Origin: Clostridiaceae bacterium
GTDB lineage: Bacteria > Bacillota > Clostridia > Lachnospirales > Lachnospiraceae
DNA: 64,000 nt
Direction of reading: 5' to 3'
Assembly (NCBI GenBank): GCA_910575795.1
Contig: CAJTGE010000001.1
Span: 224,009 to 288,008, forward strand
Shown here one piece after another: positions 8,168-16,417 of the stretch. The position numbers and the translations under genes are program-made. Every line of letters starts with the position of its first letter. Position 1 is the stretch's first letter. Under the pieces are notes generated by a model, which saw only the letters and a program-made list of their open reading frames with translations, did no database searches and had not been told where the DNA came from.

Positions 8168-9949
8168 TTACCGCTGTTTTCTGAACGCACGATACCGTTC
8201 CCGCATGGAAATCGGCACCGGCTCTGCCTTCATGCATTTCTCAAACTCATCGATCGACATCGGACGGTGGAAATAAAACCCCTGCGCATTTTTACAGCCG
8301 ATCGAAAGCAGGAATTTTACCTGCGAAATATTCTCCACTCCTTCTACGATCACCTCCAGCCCCAGCTTATTCGCCATATCAATAATGCAGCTTAAGATTA
8401 CATTTGCACGCGTATCCTCCCGTTTCTGCGGCAAAAACTTCAAATCAATCTTCAGAATATCGACGGAAATCTCCCGCAGCGAATTCAGGGACGAATATCC
8501 GCTTCCAAAATCATCCATCAGAACCGAAAAATGGTTTTCCTGAAGCCGTTCCGCCAAATTGGTAAGCTGCGCGTTGTCAAATACGAACGCGCTCTCCGTC
8601 AGTTCAAATTCAATCAGCTCATGCGGAACATTGTACTTGCTCACGCAGTCCTTGATATTCTCCATCAGCCTTGGATTATACATATCCATCCTGGATACAT
8701 TGACCGATACCGGCTCCACGGGAAAGCCCTCGTCCAGCCAGCGGCGGATGGTCCTGCATGTGTTTTCCATCACGTAATAATCCACCTCTGAGATGAACCC
8801 GTTGCGTTCGAAAATCGGTACGAATTTCCCGGGGGAGATCATGCCGTGCTTGGGATGATGCCAGCGCACCAAAGCCTCTGAACCGATGATGCGGCCTGTC
8901 TCCATATCGCACTTCGGCTGCAGATAGACCTTGAACTGTTCCTCCCGGAGGGCCTGCTTCATCTCGGACACGATCATCTGCTCCATCTCTTCCTGGCGCA
9001 TGAATTCCTCATTGTACACCGCGACGCGCTTCATATAGTTGCCCTTGACAGTTCTCTGAGCCGCCCTCGCCCGATCCATCATCGTCTCAATCGACTCGTT
9101 TTTCTCGTGATCGCGCTCTGTCATCATATAGATGCCAAAGGACATCGTCGTATCAAACCGGATTGGGTATGAGCGCAGGGATGACTGGATATACTCGATC
9201 GCCTCGTCAATCCCCTCCTGATCGTCCGGCATGCAAAGACAGAACGTATCAGAGGAAACCCGGCAGTATGTACACTCTCCCATGGCCTCCATGCATTCCT
9301 GTATCTTAACGCCCAGATAGCGCAGGATATTATCGCCCTCTTTGGCCCCGAAGAACTGGTTCACCATATGGAATTTATCCACATCCATCTGCACAAACGC
9401 GTAGAGCTTTTTCGGGTTCTCCTTAAGCATCCTCTGTGTCTTTTTGATAAAAATGCTGCGGTTCGGCAGGTGCGTCAGCGGATCCTGAGAAAGAAGGAAC
9501 TCCACCTTCTCCATGGCTTCGATCTCCCTCTGCACATTGGAAAAGGTGATGACCACCCGCTCCGGCTCTCCGTCCGCGCCGCCCGCGCAGAACAGCGCCA
9601 TCCGGAACCACTCGAACTGATGCTTATCGATACGGAATCTCGCCTTCCCGATCCTCTTATCTCCTGCCTTTAAAGTCGAAAAATCAAAAAAAGCGTCCAG
9701 CATCTCATGATCCTGACGCAACACGGCCCTGCGATGCGCCCTCCCCATCTCCTTGCTTCTGATAAAGTCCTTTTCCCAGTCTTCCTTTATATAATTTTTA
9801 TAGGATGGATCAATGTAATATTTCCTGGTTTTTAGATTGTACTCCACTGTGAAGGAAGCGGTCTGCTGCAAAATAAGGCGCTCCTTTAACTCCTCCAGCT
9901 CGTCCGTCTTCTTCTCCAGCTCAATGCCCGGATCGTTCCACTCGGCCAT
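8168..9949 (-). CDS. GGDEF-EAL protein, probable c-di-GMP phosphodiesterase
   Basis: A 593-aa cytoplasmic protein: a PAS-like N-terminal part (about 30-140), a GGDEF domain (150-310) and an EAL domain (330-585). The cyclase motif GGDEF reads SSDTF (232-236), so cyclase activity is probably lost. The EAL domain keeps SEALVRW (358), VNVSRMD, ELTES, DDFGSGYSS, DILKID, EGVEN and QGFYFHRP, so c-di-GMP hydrolysis is likely, perhaps with the GGDEF part binding GTP as a regulator. No membrane segment is seen. The start has AAGGAGG 5 bases upstream and a promoter at 10047. First gene of the operon. Confidence 0.9.
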   Translation of the reverse strand: MAEWNDPGIELEKKTDELEELKERLILQQTASFTVEYNLKTRKYYIDPSYKNYIKEDWEKDFIRSKEMGRAHRRAVLRQDHEMLDAFFDFSTLKAGDKRIGKARFRIDKHQFEWFRMALFCAGGADGEPERVVITFSNVQREIEAMEKVEFLLSQDPLTHLPNRSIFIKKTQRMLKENPKKLYAFVQMDVDKFHMVNQFFGAKEGDNILRYLGVKIQECMEAMGECTYCRVSSDTFCLCMPDDQEGIDEAIEYIQSSLRSYPIRFDTTMSFGIYMMTERDHEKNESIETMMDRARAAQRTVKGNYMKRVAVYNEEFMRQEEMEQMIVSEMKQALREEQFKVYLQPKCDMETGRIIGSEALVRWHHPKHGMISPGKFVPIFERNGFISEVDYYVMENTCRTIRRWLDEGFPVEPVSVNVSRMDMYNPRLMENIKDCVSKYNVPHELIEFELTESAFVFDNAQLTNLAERLQENHFSVLMDDFGSGYSSLNSLREISVDILKIDLKFLPQKREDTRANVILSCIIDMANKLGLEVIVEGVENISQVKFLLSIGCKNAQGFYFHRPMSIDEFEKCMKAEPVPISMRERYRAFRKQR

Positions 9950-10046
9950 ATAATCCTCCTTATCCCCCCGGCTATTTCACACGCAGTCAGGCGCCTCAGG
10001 CAGCCTGCTCATTTCCTGATCCGGCAAGCCCGACTATAATACGTAA

Positions 10047-10075
10047 ATTTTAACATTCATGGCATGATCTGTCAA
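10047..10075 (-). promoter_or_regulatory. promoter of the EAL-CheY-CheC operon
   Basis: Minus-strand TTGACA (10070-10075), 17 bp, TAAAAT (10047-10052), with a leader of about 90 bases that can form a short GC hairpin. Confidence 0.65.
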
Positions 10076-10123
10076 GTTTTATAGGCGCGCTTCCGACAGG
10101 CTTTTGTTACCATTCACAGGCTG

Positions 10124-10176
10124 TATTCCGCGAGGTGTTTTTTGTGAGCGCAGCGCAGCGGAAGTCGCAGGAAACC
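10124..10176. repeat. dispersed repeat around GAGGTGTTTTTTGTGAG, copy 1
   Basis: About 50 bases containing GAGGTGTTTTTTGTGAG and a GCAGCGC stretch match the reverse complement of about 60500-60552 with a few differences. Both copies are in gene-free gaps. Nature unknown. Confidence 0.5.
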
Positions 10177-10197
10177 CGAGGGCAGCAGCGCCAAACC

Positions 10198-10243
10198 GCA
10201 AAAAACACGGATCCGCTGCACAACGCATGCGTCATCCGTGTCT
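10198..10243 (-). terminator. terminator of the ABC transporter operon
   Basis: Minus-strand stem ACACGGAT/ATCCGTGT followed by TTTTT, about 50 bases after the ATPase stop. The loop is long (about 21 bases). Confidence 0.65.
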
Positions 10244-10290
10244 TTCAGTCTTTCCGGGCGGCGGTTTAGCTTTTCCCGCTGCTTGCCCGT

Positions 10291-11088
10291 CTATTTTGCC
10301 AGCATCATGCGGTCGTTTGCAAACTCCTCGCCGCTGGCTGTCTCAAACTTGCGGAGCAAATCTTCCACTTTCAGATTTTTCTTCTCCCCGCCCGCTATAT
10401 CAAAGATAATACGTCCCTCATGCATCATGATCAGGCGGTTGCCGATCTGGATGGCATCCTTCATGTTATGCGTCACCATCAGAGCCGTCAGGCTCTGCTC
10501 CGTGACAATCTTCGCTGTTAAATCAAGCACTTTTTTCGCCGTCTTGGGATCCAGGGCCGCCGTGTGCTCGTCGAGAAGCAAAAGCTTTGGCTTTTGCAGC
10601 GTGGCCATGAGAAGCGTCAGCGCCTGCCTCTGGCCGCCGGACAATAGGCCCACCTTGCTCGTCATGCGCGTCTGAAGCCCCAGATCGAGCTGTGCGAGCG
10701 CCTCGCGGTAATAGTCCTTTTCATTGGCCTTAATTCCCCAGCTTAAGGTGCGCGTTTTCCCGCGCCGGAGCGCCATAGCCAGGTTTTCCTGAATCTCCAT
10801 ATTGGCCGCCGTGCCGCGCATCGGATCCTGGAAGACGCGGCCGATGTACCTTGCCCGCTTATATTCCGGCTCGCGCGAAATATTCACCCCGTCAATGACA
10901 ATTTTACCGCTGTCAATGGGGTATACGCCTGCAATCATATTGAGCATCGTGGATTTCCCGGCCCCGTTGCCGCCGATGATGGTGACAAAATCGCCGGGGC
11001 TTAAGTGCAGATTAATCCCGTTTAAAGCTTTTTTTTCATTGATGGTCCCTTTATTGAAGGTTTTTCTCACATTCGTTATGGTCAGCAT
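10291..11088 (-). CDS. ABC transporter ATP-binding protein (TrpZ-like)
   Basis: A 265-aa ATPase with Walker A GGNGAGKST (about 36-44), signature LLSGGQRQAL, Walker B LLLLDEH and a switch His (MVTHNM). It powers the importer made with the two genes upstream. The start at 11088 overlaps the permease end by 7 bases, which suggests translational coupling. The substrate is not shown; proteins of this three-gene type have been tied to tryptophan uptake in streptococci, but no tryptophan control element is visible here. Confidence 0.9.
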   Translation of the reverse strand: MLTITNVRKTFNKGTINEKKALNGINLHLSPGDFVTIIGGNGAGKSTMLNMIAGVYPIDSGKIVIDGVNISREPEYKRARYIGRVFQDPMRGTAANMEIQENLAMALRRGKTRTLSWGIKANEKDYYREALAQLDLGLQTRMTSKVGLLSGGQRQALTLLMATLQKPKLLLLDEHTAALDPKTAKKVLDLTAKIVTEQSLTALMVTHNMKDAIQIGNRLIMMHEGRIIFDIAGGEKKNLKVEDLLRKFETASGEEFANDRMMLAK

Positions 11089-12005
11089 CCGTCCTCTCCC
11101 CCTTCCGTATACTCCCTGGCCAGCCGGTACCTGGAGAGAACGACCGGAACGCACAGCGCCAGCGCCACGATAACAGCGGACAAAAGCTTCATGTCATTTG
11201 CATTCATGCCCATGCGCAGCACCAGGGCGCGGATGGCAAAGTAGATGACCGAGCCGGCCACGACGGAAATGAGCTTCCAGTAAAAGGATAAAAGCTTTCC
11301 CATCAAAACTTCGCCGATCACGATCGAGGCCAGGCCGATTACGATCGCTCCGGTGCCGCTTCCCACATCGCCGTATTTCTGGCTCTGACAGACTAAAGCC
11401 CCGGAAAGCCCCACCAGCCCGTTGCTCAGCATCAGGGCCAGAAGCTTGGTCATCTTTGTATTCACGCCCAGCGCGCGGACCATGTCCTCATTATTGCCTG
11501 TGGCGCGCATGGCGCTTCCGATCTCCGTGCCGAAAAACCAGTACAGAAATGCGATCACAATGGCCGCCACAAGGATACCGATGAGCATGGATGCCTGCGC
11601 CTGCGTCAGGCCCGTCTGATCCACAAAGCCGCTGATTAAGGTCCGCACCTTCAAAAGGGGAAGATTGCTCTTCCCGCCCATGATCCGCAGGTTGATGGAC
11701 CACAGGGAAATCTGTGTCAGAATGCCTGCCAGAATCGCCGGTATCTCAAAGACAGTGTGGAGAATCCCCGTCGCCGCCCCGGCGAGCATTCCCGCAAACG
11801 CCGCCGCAAAAAGCGCGGCGACCGGGTCCGCCTGTTTATTTACAACCAGCACCGCGCACACGCAGGCCCCCAGCGCAAAGCTTCCGTCAACGGTCAAATC
11901 AGCTATGTCCATCAAACGGAACGTGATATATACTCCAAGAACCATAATTCCCCACAGGACGCCCTGGCCGACCGCGCCCTGGAGGGAAGCAAGTAAACCT
12001 TCCAT
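11082..12005 (-). CDS. ABC transporter permease (TrpY-like)
   Basis: A 307-aa integral membrane protein with eight or so hydrophobic segments, of the branched-chain-amino-acid/ribose permease superfamily. The segment DIADLTVDGSFALGA near residue 33 is typical of the permeases that partner PF04392-type binding proteins. AGGAGATAGTGG precedes the start at 12005. It lies 38 bases after the binding-protein stop and overlaps the ATPase gene. Confidence 0.9.
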   Translation of the reverse strand: MEGLLASLQGAVGQGVLWGIMVLGVYITFRLMDIADLTVDGSFALGACVCAVLVVNKQADPVAALFAAAFAGMLAGAATGILHTVFEIPAILAGILTQISLWSINLRIMGGKSNLPLLKVRTLISGFVDQTGLTQAQASMLIGILVAAIVIAFLYWFFGTEIGSAMRATGNNEDMVRALGVNTKMTKLLALMLSNGLVGLSGALVCQSQKYGDVGSGTGAIVIGLASIVIGEVLMGKLLSFYWKLISVVAGSVIYFAIRALVLRMGMNANDMKLLSAVIVALALCVPVVLSRYRLAREYTEGGEDGC

Positions 12006-12043
12006 CCACTATCTCCTCCATTACCTTTTTCCGGCTCCGGCCC

Positions 12044-13087
12044 TTATTCCAGCCCGGATACGTCGATTCCCAGCGCGTCCGCCGTTTCCTGGTTGATCTT
12101 CAGCGTACACTTGGAGGCGTCCAGATAACCGATGGGCATTGTGGAAATATCCGCGCCCTTTGTCAGGATCTCAACCGCCTGCTGCCCTGCCATGTAACCG
12201 AGCTGATAGTAATCAATGCCGTATGTAACAAGTCCGCCTGCGTCTACCATGCCTTCCTCGCCGCAGATCACCGGAATCTTATTCTCCGTCGCCACCATGC
12301 TTACGGTCGCCATGCCGGCTGCCACCATGTTGTCCGTGGGCGCATAGATGCAGTCCACATTTCCGACCATAGACTCGACCACGGTCTGGATCTCATTCGA
12401 GCTGGATATCGTATAATCCTTATATGCGATCCCCGCTGTCTCCAGCGCTTCCTTAGCCATATCCACCTGGATCACGGAGTTCGCCTCGCCTGCGTTATAG
12501 ATAAGGCCCACGGTCTTTACTTCCGGCAGGATCCGCTGCATTAAGTCAATCTGCTCCTTCACCGGCGTCAGATCCGAGGTGCCGGATACATTGCAGTTCG
12601 GCGTCTCGTTGCTCTCCACCAGGCCCGAAGCCGCCGGATCCGTCACAGCGCTGACCAGAATGGGGATCGTATCCGTCACGCCTGCCACAGCCTGGGCGGC
12701 CGGGGTCGCGATGGCAAAAATCAGGTCATTATTGTTATTCACCAGCGTCTCCGCAATCGTCTGGCACGTAGACTGCTCCCCGGCCGCGTTCTGCTGGTCA
12801 ATCTCATACGAAAGGCCCGCGTCATCGAGCGCGTCCACAAAGCCCTTGTTCGCATTGTCAAGAGCCGCGTGCTGCACGAGCTGGATCACGCCGATCTTGT
12901 AGGTCGTCCCGTCCGCGGTCTTCGTCTCCTCTGCGCCTGCCTCTGTCTCGCCGGACGCCTTTGTCTCGCCGGACGCCTCTGTCTCCGGGGCCTGCGTAGC
13001 CGCCGGCTCTGCCTTGCCGCCGCACGCGGCCATTGACGCGGCCATCGCTCCGGCAAGGAGCCATGCCATCCATCTGTTCTTCTTCAT
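12044..13087 (-). CDS. ABC transporter substrate-binding lipoprotein (TrpX-like)
   Basis: A 347-aa lipoprotein with signal MKKNRWMAWLLAGAMAASMAAC (lipobox SMAAC), a Glu/Thr-rich linker with repeated SGETK units, and a binding domain starting near TYKIGVIQLVQHAALD. The pattern fits PF04392 ABC substrate-binding proteins. The start at 13087 has GGAGGAG 8 bases upstream; the promoter at 13164 is close to consensus. First gene of the operon with permease and ATPase. Ligand unknown, possibly an aromatic amino acid. Confidence 0.9.
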   Translation of the reverse strand: MKKNRWMAWLLAGAMAASMAACGGKAEPAATQAPETEASGETKASGETEAGAEETKTADGTTYKIGVIQLVQHAALDNANKGFVDALDDAGLSYEIDQQNAAGEQSTCQTIAETLVNNNNDLIFAIATPAAQAVAGVTDTIPILVSAVTDPAASGLVESNETPNCNVSGTSDLTPVKEQIDLMQRILPEVKTVGLIYNAGEANSVIQVDMAKEALETAGIAYKDYTISSSNEIQTVVESMVGNVDCIYAPTDNMVAAGMATVSMVATENKIPVICGEEGMVDAGGLVTYGIDYYQLGYMAGQQAVEILTKGADISTMPIGYLDASKCTLKINQETADALGIDVSGLE

Positions 13088-13163
13088 AAAATTCACTCCT
13101 CCTGTTTTGTATTCCGGCCTTATAAATTCCCACTGAAAATAGGGGAAGGCCGAATTATTGTTT

Positions 13164-13192
13164 ATCATACTACAATTTTAAAGCGGAGTCAA
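13164..13192 (-). promoter_or_regulatory. promoter of the ABC transporter operon
   Basis: Minus-strand TTGACT (13187-13192), 17 bp, TATGAT (13164-13169), 77 bases before the start codon. Confidence 0.75.
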
Positions 13193-13348
13193 TTTTATTT
13201 CTTTAAATTTACATAAATTCAACGTGTTAAAGTGCCGGGAGAGTGTCACAGTATATATTTGATGGCGCGAACCTGTAGGAAGTGAAGGGCGGCAAGCTGT
13301 GGGGGATTGCGAGAAGGCCGCCTATATCCAATAACGCGTTCCCCTTCC

Positions 13349-14341
13349 TCACCTCCACACATCCCCAAAAAAGCGCATCGCGTTTTTCCAGAATATCTTT
13401 TCAATCTCCTCCTCCTTAAATCCCTGCCGGCGCAGCTCTTCCTCCAAGAGCGGCATGGCGGCCGGGGAGTCCAGCTCCAGCTCGCCAGGAATCCCGTCAA
13501 AATCAGAGCCGAGGGCCAGGCAGTCGATCCCGCCGATGTTACGGATGTGGCGGATATGGAGCGCTATATCCATGATACGGCTTTTTGCGCCCTGCTTTTT
13601 CCGGCTCTCGGCTTCGCTTAAGAAGGCGGGGCAGAAGTTGATTCCAATCACGCCGCCGCGCTCAGAAAGGGCGCGTATCATATCATCGCTTAAATTCCGC
13701 ACATGCGGCGCTATGGCGCGGGCGTTGGAGTGGCTGGCGGCAAAGGGCTTTTTCGCGGTTTTTACGACATCCCAGAAGCCCGCGTCTCCCAGATGGGAGA
13801 CGTCTGCCGCCATCCCCAGCTCCTCCATCCGCTCAATGAATTCCACGCCCTTTGGCTTTAAGCCCCGCTCCGTCTCCGGGGCGCAGCGGCCGCTGGCCCA
13901 GTCTATGCGGTTGGGATAGCCCAGCTCGTTTTCATAGTTCCAGGTCAGAGTCAGCATGCGGACTCCTTTTTCGTAAAATTCCTGTAAAAGATCCGTGTTC
14001 CCTTTTAAGGCCGCCCCTTCCTCAATGGTCAGGACAGCGGACATGCCGCCGTTTTTTTCCTGATCCCTCAGATCTTTAACCGTCATGGCCGGTTTTATCT
14101 CATCCGCATTCCGCTTCATTTCCTCCTCAAACACATGCAGAAGCCCTGAAACATATGTATACGGGTCAGGCTCTTTCCTGATGTTTGTAAACAGGGCAAA
14201 GCTCTGGGCAAGGCAGCCGCCCTGCTTTAAGCGCTCGATATCCACATGGCCCTCATTGCGGCGCAGGAGCCGCGCGCGGCCCGCCCTCCCGGACTCGCAG
14301 ATCGCTGAGATGGTATCGCAGTGCAGGTCAATGTATTTCAT
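13349..14341 (-). CDS. membrane dipeptidase-type peptidase (M19)
   Basis: A 330-aa zinc dipeptidase of the renal dipeptidase family, which splits dipeptides including some with D-residues. Metal-site motifs are visible: HCDT at residues 6-9, TIEEG near residue 115, VSHLG, ASHSNAR and the late GSDFDG. There is no signal peptide, so it is probably cytoplasmic. The start at 14341 overlaps the stop of the upstream membrane-protein gene by 4 bases (14338-14341), with GGAGG 10 bases before it. It may recycle wall peptides; that is inference. Confidence 0.9.
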   Translation of the reverse strand: MKYIDLHCDTISAICESGRAGRARLLRRNEGHVDIERLKQGGCLAQSFALFTNIRKEPDPYTYVSGLLHVFEEEMKRNADEIKPAMTVKDLRDQEKNGGMSAVLTIEEGAALKGNTDLLQEFYEKGVRMLTLTWNYENELGYPNRIDWASGRCAPETERGLKPKGVEFIERMEELGMAADVSHLGDAGFWDVVKTAKKPFAASHSNARAIAPHVRNLSDDMIRALSERGGVIGINFCPAFLSEAESRKKQGAKSRIMDIALHIRHIRNIGGIDCLALGSDFDGIPGELELDSPAAMPLLEEELRRQGFKEEEIEKIFWKNAMRFFGDVWR

Positions 14342-15786
14342 AATCTCTCTACCTCCATGATTTGGTTGGCAATGGCCATCCACGCATTCATATTACTATA
14401 TGCGAGCAGCATAAATGAGACCGCCGCAAATACGGCCGCAGGCCCCACGGCATTCCCTTTTTTCCACACGCAGACGAGAAGGCGGCAGAAAAGCACAAAC
14501 AGGACAATCAGGAACCAGCTGCTGAATACCCGCAGGAAGGTAAAACCGTACACGCCGATGTAAAGCACAATTTTTGCAAAGGCCAGGACGGTCATAAGCA
14601 TGGTTTCAGCCGCCAGAAGGGATAGAAGCTTCTTAAAAGCCAGGCGCTCATCCGGCTGAAAGGCCCTGACAAACCAGAACAGCGCAAAGTTGATCGCCGC
14701 GATCCACTGGAGCTCAAAAAAGCCCTGCCGCGCATACTGGCTGTATACAAAATGCCCCGGCCCGGCAAACGCCTTCTGCGCCAGATCAATGCCCTTTACC
14801 GCGAAAAACAGCAGGTACAGTCCGCAGATTGCGCCGCAGAAGCACAGAAGGAACGGGGCTGGCAGGCGGAATTCTTCCATCCCTTCTCTCCCTGTCTGCC
14901 CGGCCGCGGCCTTTGGATGGAACGCGGCATAAAAAAGGCCGCTCAGATAACACGCCACGATGCATACAAACCCGTTCTGCAGCATATTCCACACCCCGAT
15001 CTCCCCGATCAGCGCGTCCCCGAGATTCTGCCACCCGCTCCCGAGCGTGTACAGAAACCGCTCAAAGCTCTCGTCCGCCGCGCTCAGAAGGGGAATCAGG
15101 ATCAGCAGGAAGGGAATGCTCATCAAAAGCCCGAACGCCCCCTGCAAAATCTTCGCCCGCTTCTCAGGCGCAAGGCGCGCCTTTCCTCCCTTAAACCTTT
15201 TTACGAGCGAAACCGCCATGGAAAATGGGATATAGAAATACATCATGGGCAGGAAAAACAGGCCCCGCCCCAGATCAAGCGCGGCGCTCTCATCAAGCCG
15301 TCCGCGAATCCTTGCGCCCCCCAGCGCCAGGATCCAGTAAACGCCCATGCCGTGCAGGAAAAGCCCCATATACGGCATGATTCCCTGCCGCTCCCAGTCC
15401 CCAAGACCCGGAATATATTTGATCAGAAACCAGATCCCGCCAAGCAGAAGAAAGCAAAGCCCGGTTACCGCCCCGGCGGTCATCGCCTCCGGCGCCCCCG
15501 CCCGCCGTTTTCCCGCCCGGAAGCGGTATGCGCCCGTAAAGGCGAACAAAAACGTAAACAGAGGGAGCCGCATCCCTCCGAATATCCCCCCGCCGCGGAC
15601 ATATACCCACGCGGCCGCAAACAAAAGCAGGGCTGTCTTATAGTCCTCCTTCACATATACGCGGCCGCGGGTTTTCTTATCCGGCTCTCCTGCCCCGTTT
15701 TTTCCCGGGCAAGCCTCCCCGCCGCCCTCAGCCGGCCCGCCGCTGCCGGCCGGCAGGCTTTCTCTCCCCTCCTCATTCTCTTCCAT
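14338..15786 (-). CDS. polytopic membrane protein (DUF4153/DUF4173-like)
   Basis: A 482-aa protein with a Glu/Gly-rich cytoplasmic head (about 45 residues) and ten or more hydrophobic helices. The segment SQYARQGFFELQWIAAINF fits DUF4153/DUF4173 membrane proteins, whose function is unknown. The start at 15786 (ATG) has GGAGG 10 bases upstream; the GTG two codons earlier is too close to that site. A 147-bp palindromic repeat lies 29 bases upstream of the start, inside the probable leader. The gene overlaps the M19 dipeptidase gene by 4 bases. Confidence 0.75.
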   Translation of the reverse strand: MEENEEGRESLPAGSGGPAEGGGEACPGKNGAGEPDKKTRGRVYVKEDYKTALLLFAAAWVYVRGGGIFGGMRLPLFTFLFAFTGAYRFRAGKRRAGAPEAMTAGAVTGLCFLLLGGIWFLIKYIPGLGDWERQGIMPYMGLFLHGMGVYWILALGGARIRGRLDESAALDLGRGLFFLPMMYFYIPFSMAVSLVKRFKGGKARLAPEKRAKILQGAFGLLMSIPFLLILIPLLSAADESFERFLYTLGSGWQNLGDALIGEIGVWNMLQNGFVCIVACYLSGLFYAAFHPKAAAGQTGREGMEEFRLPAPFLLCFCGAICGLYLLFFAVKGIDLAQKAFAGPGHFVYSQYARQGFFELQWIAAINFALFWFVRAFQPDERLAFKKLLSLLAAETMLMTVLAFAKIVLYIGVYGFTFLRVFSSWFLIVLFVLFCRLLVCVWKKGNAVGPAAVFAAVSFMLLAYSNMNAWMAIANQIMEVERL

Positions 15787-15812
15787 ACGCACGTTTCCTC
15801 CTTTCCGTCACT

Positions 15813-15963
15813 ATGTACTCTCGGAATTTCTCTGCACCTGCCTTTGCGGCTGATTTTCCGCCAGATGCACCCAAATTTAATCAACGTACGCCTCATAAAT
15901 CTGTGCACATCTGACAAAAAATCATCTCACAAAATCAGGCGCAGCGAGATTCCGGGAGTACAT
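15813..15963. repeat. GTACTC-end palindromic element (MITE-like), copy 1
   Basis: A long imperfect palindrome from ATGTACTC to GAGTACAT. Ends match the copies at 55438 and 60136: outer GTACTCYCGGAAT, then arms with AAAATCAGGCGC and CAGATGYGCAC, and an inner CGTACG. It stands just before the start at 15786. Whole-element pairing would give a hairpin of about 70 bp. Confidence 0.85.
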
Positions 15964-15995
15964 CATTTCTTCCGACTCGCTTATACGAATATTTT

Positions 15996-16001
15996 ATTAT
16001 A
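15996..16001 (-). promoter_or_regulatory. possible -10 for the 15786 gene
   Basis: TATAAT on the minus strand with only a poor -35 (TTTTTA at 17 bp). If used, the GTACTC-end element would be transcribed in the 5' leader. Confidence 0.35.
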
Positions 16002-16064
16002 CCGGATTTTACAGAAAATAAAAAGAGGCAAACCGAAAAAAAACGGGTAATATAAGATTGATTC

Positions 16065-16197
16065 GTAACAGTTCAGATAGGTCTGCGAACCTGCTGCGCT
16101 GACCGTACGAAAACGCAGCGGCAGCAGGCATCTGCCCCATCGCGAAGCGATTTTCATGGGCAGATGCCGTAACAGTTCAGGTTGTCTGAACTGTTAC
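16065..16197. repeat. composite GTAAC-family repeat
   Basis: It starts with GTAACAGTTCAGA, contains a 13-bp hairpin GGCATCTGCCCAT-like (16127-16140 with 16156-16168) and ends with a 12-bp hairpin GTAACAGTTCAG/CTGAACTGTTAC (16169-16197). The first 45 bases match 38305-38350. Confidence 0.7.
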
Positions 16198-16317
16198 ATT
16201 GATTCCAGGTCTGCTGATAACATAGCCGGGGCCCTCTCACTATCGCATACATCATAAATACCATTGGCGTCTGGACTTGTTACGAAATAAATAAGTTTTA
16301 ATTTTTCTTTAAAAGCG

Positions 16318-16345
16318 TTGACAATACAAACACCGCGAATATAAT
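16318..16345 (+). promoter_or_regulatory. strong promoter of glmS
   Basis: Perfect TTGACA (16318-16323), 16 bp, perfect TATAAT (16340-16345). The leader of about 65 bases is too short for a glmS ribozyme. Confidence 0.85.
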
Positions 16346-16417
16346 GTACCTGTATCAATATTTTTTATAGTTCTAATAACATTTCTTGAATCGATTTGAT
16401 AAGACGGAGGAAAATTT

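Noticed and set aside
14752..16050. 432-codon frame opposite the membrane-protein gene
   Set aside because: Low-complexity Arg/Pro/Lys product and it runs into the palindromic repeat; shadow frame.
16346..16417. glmS ribozyme
   Set aside because: The leader is only about 65 bases and has no ribozyme core; the strong promoter fixes the leader length.
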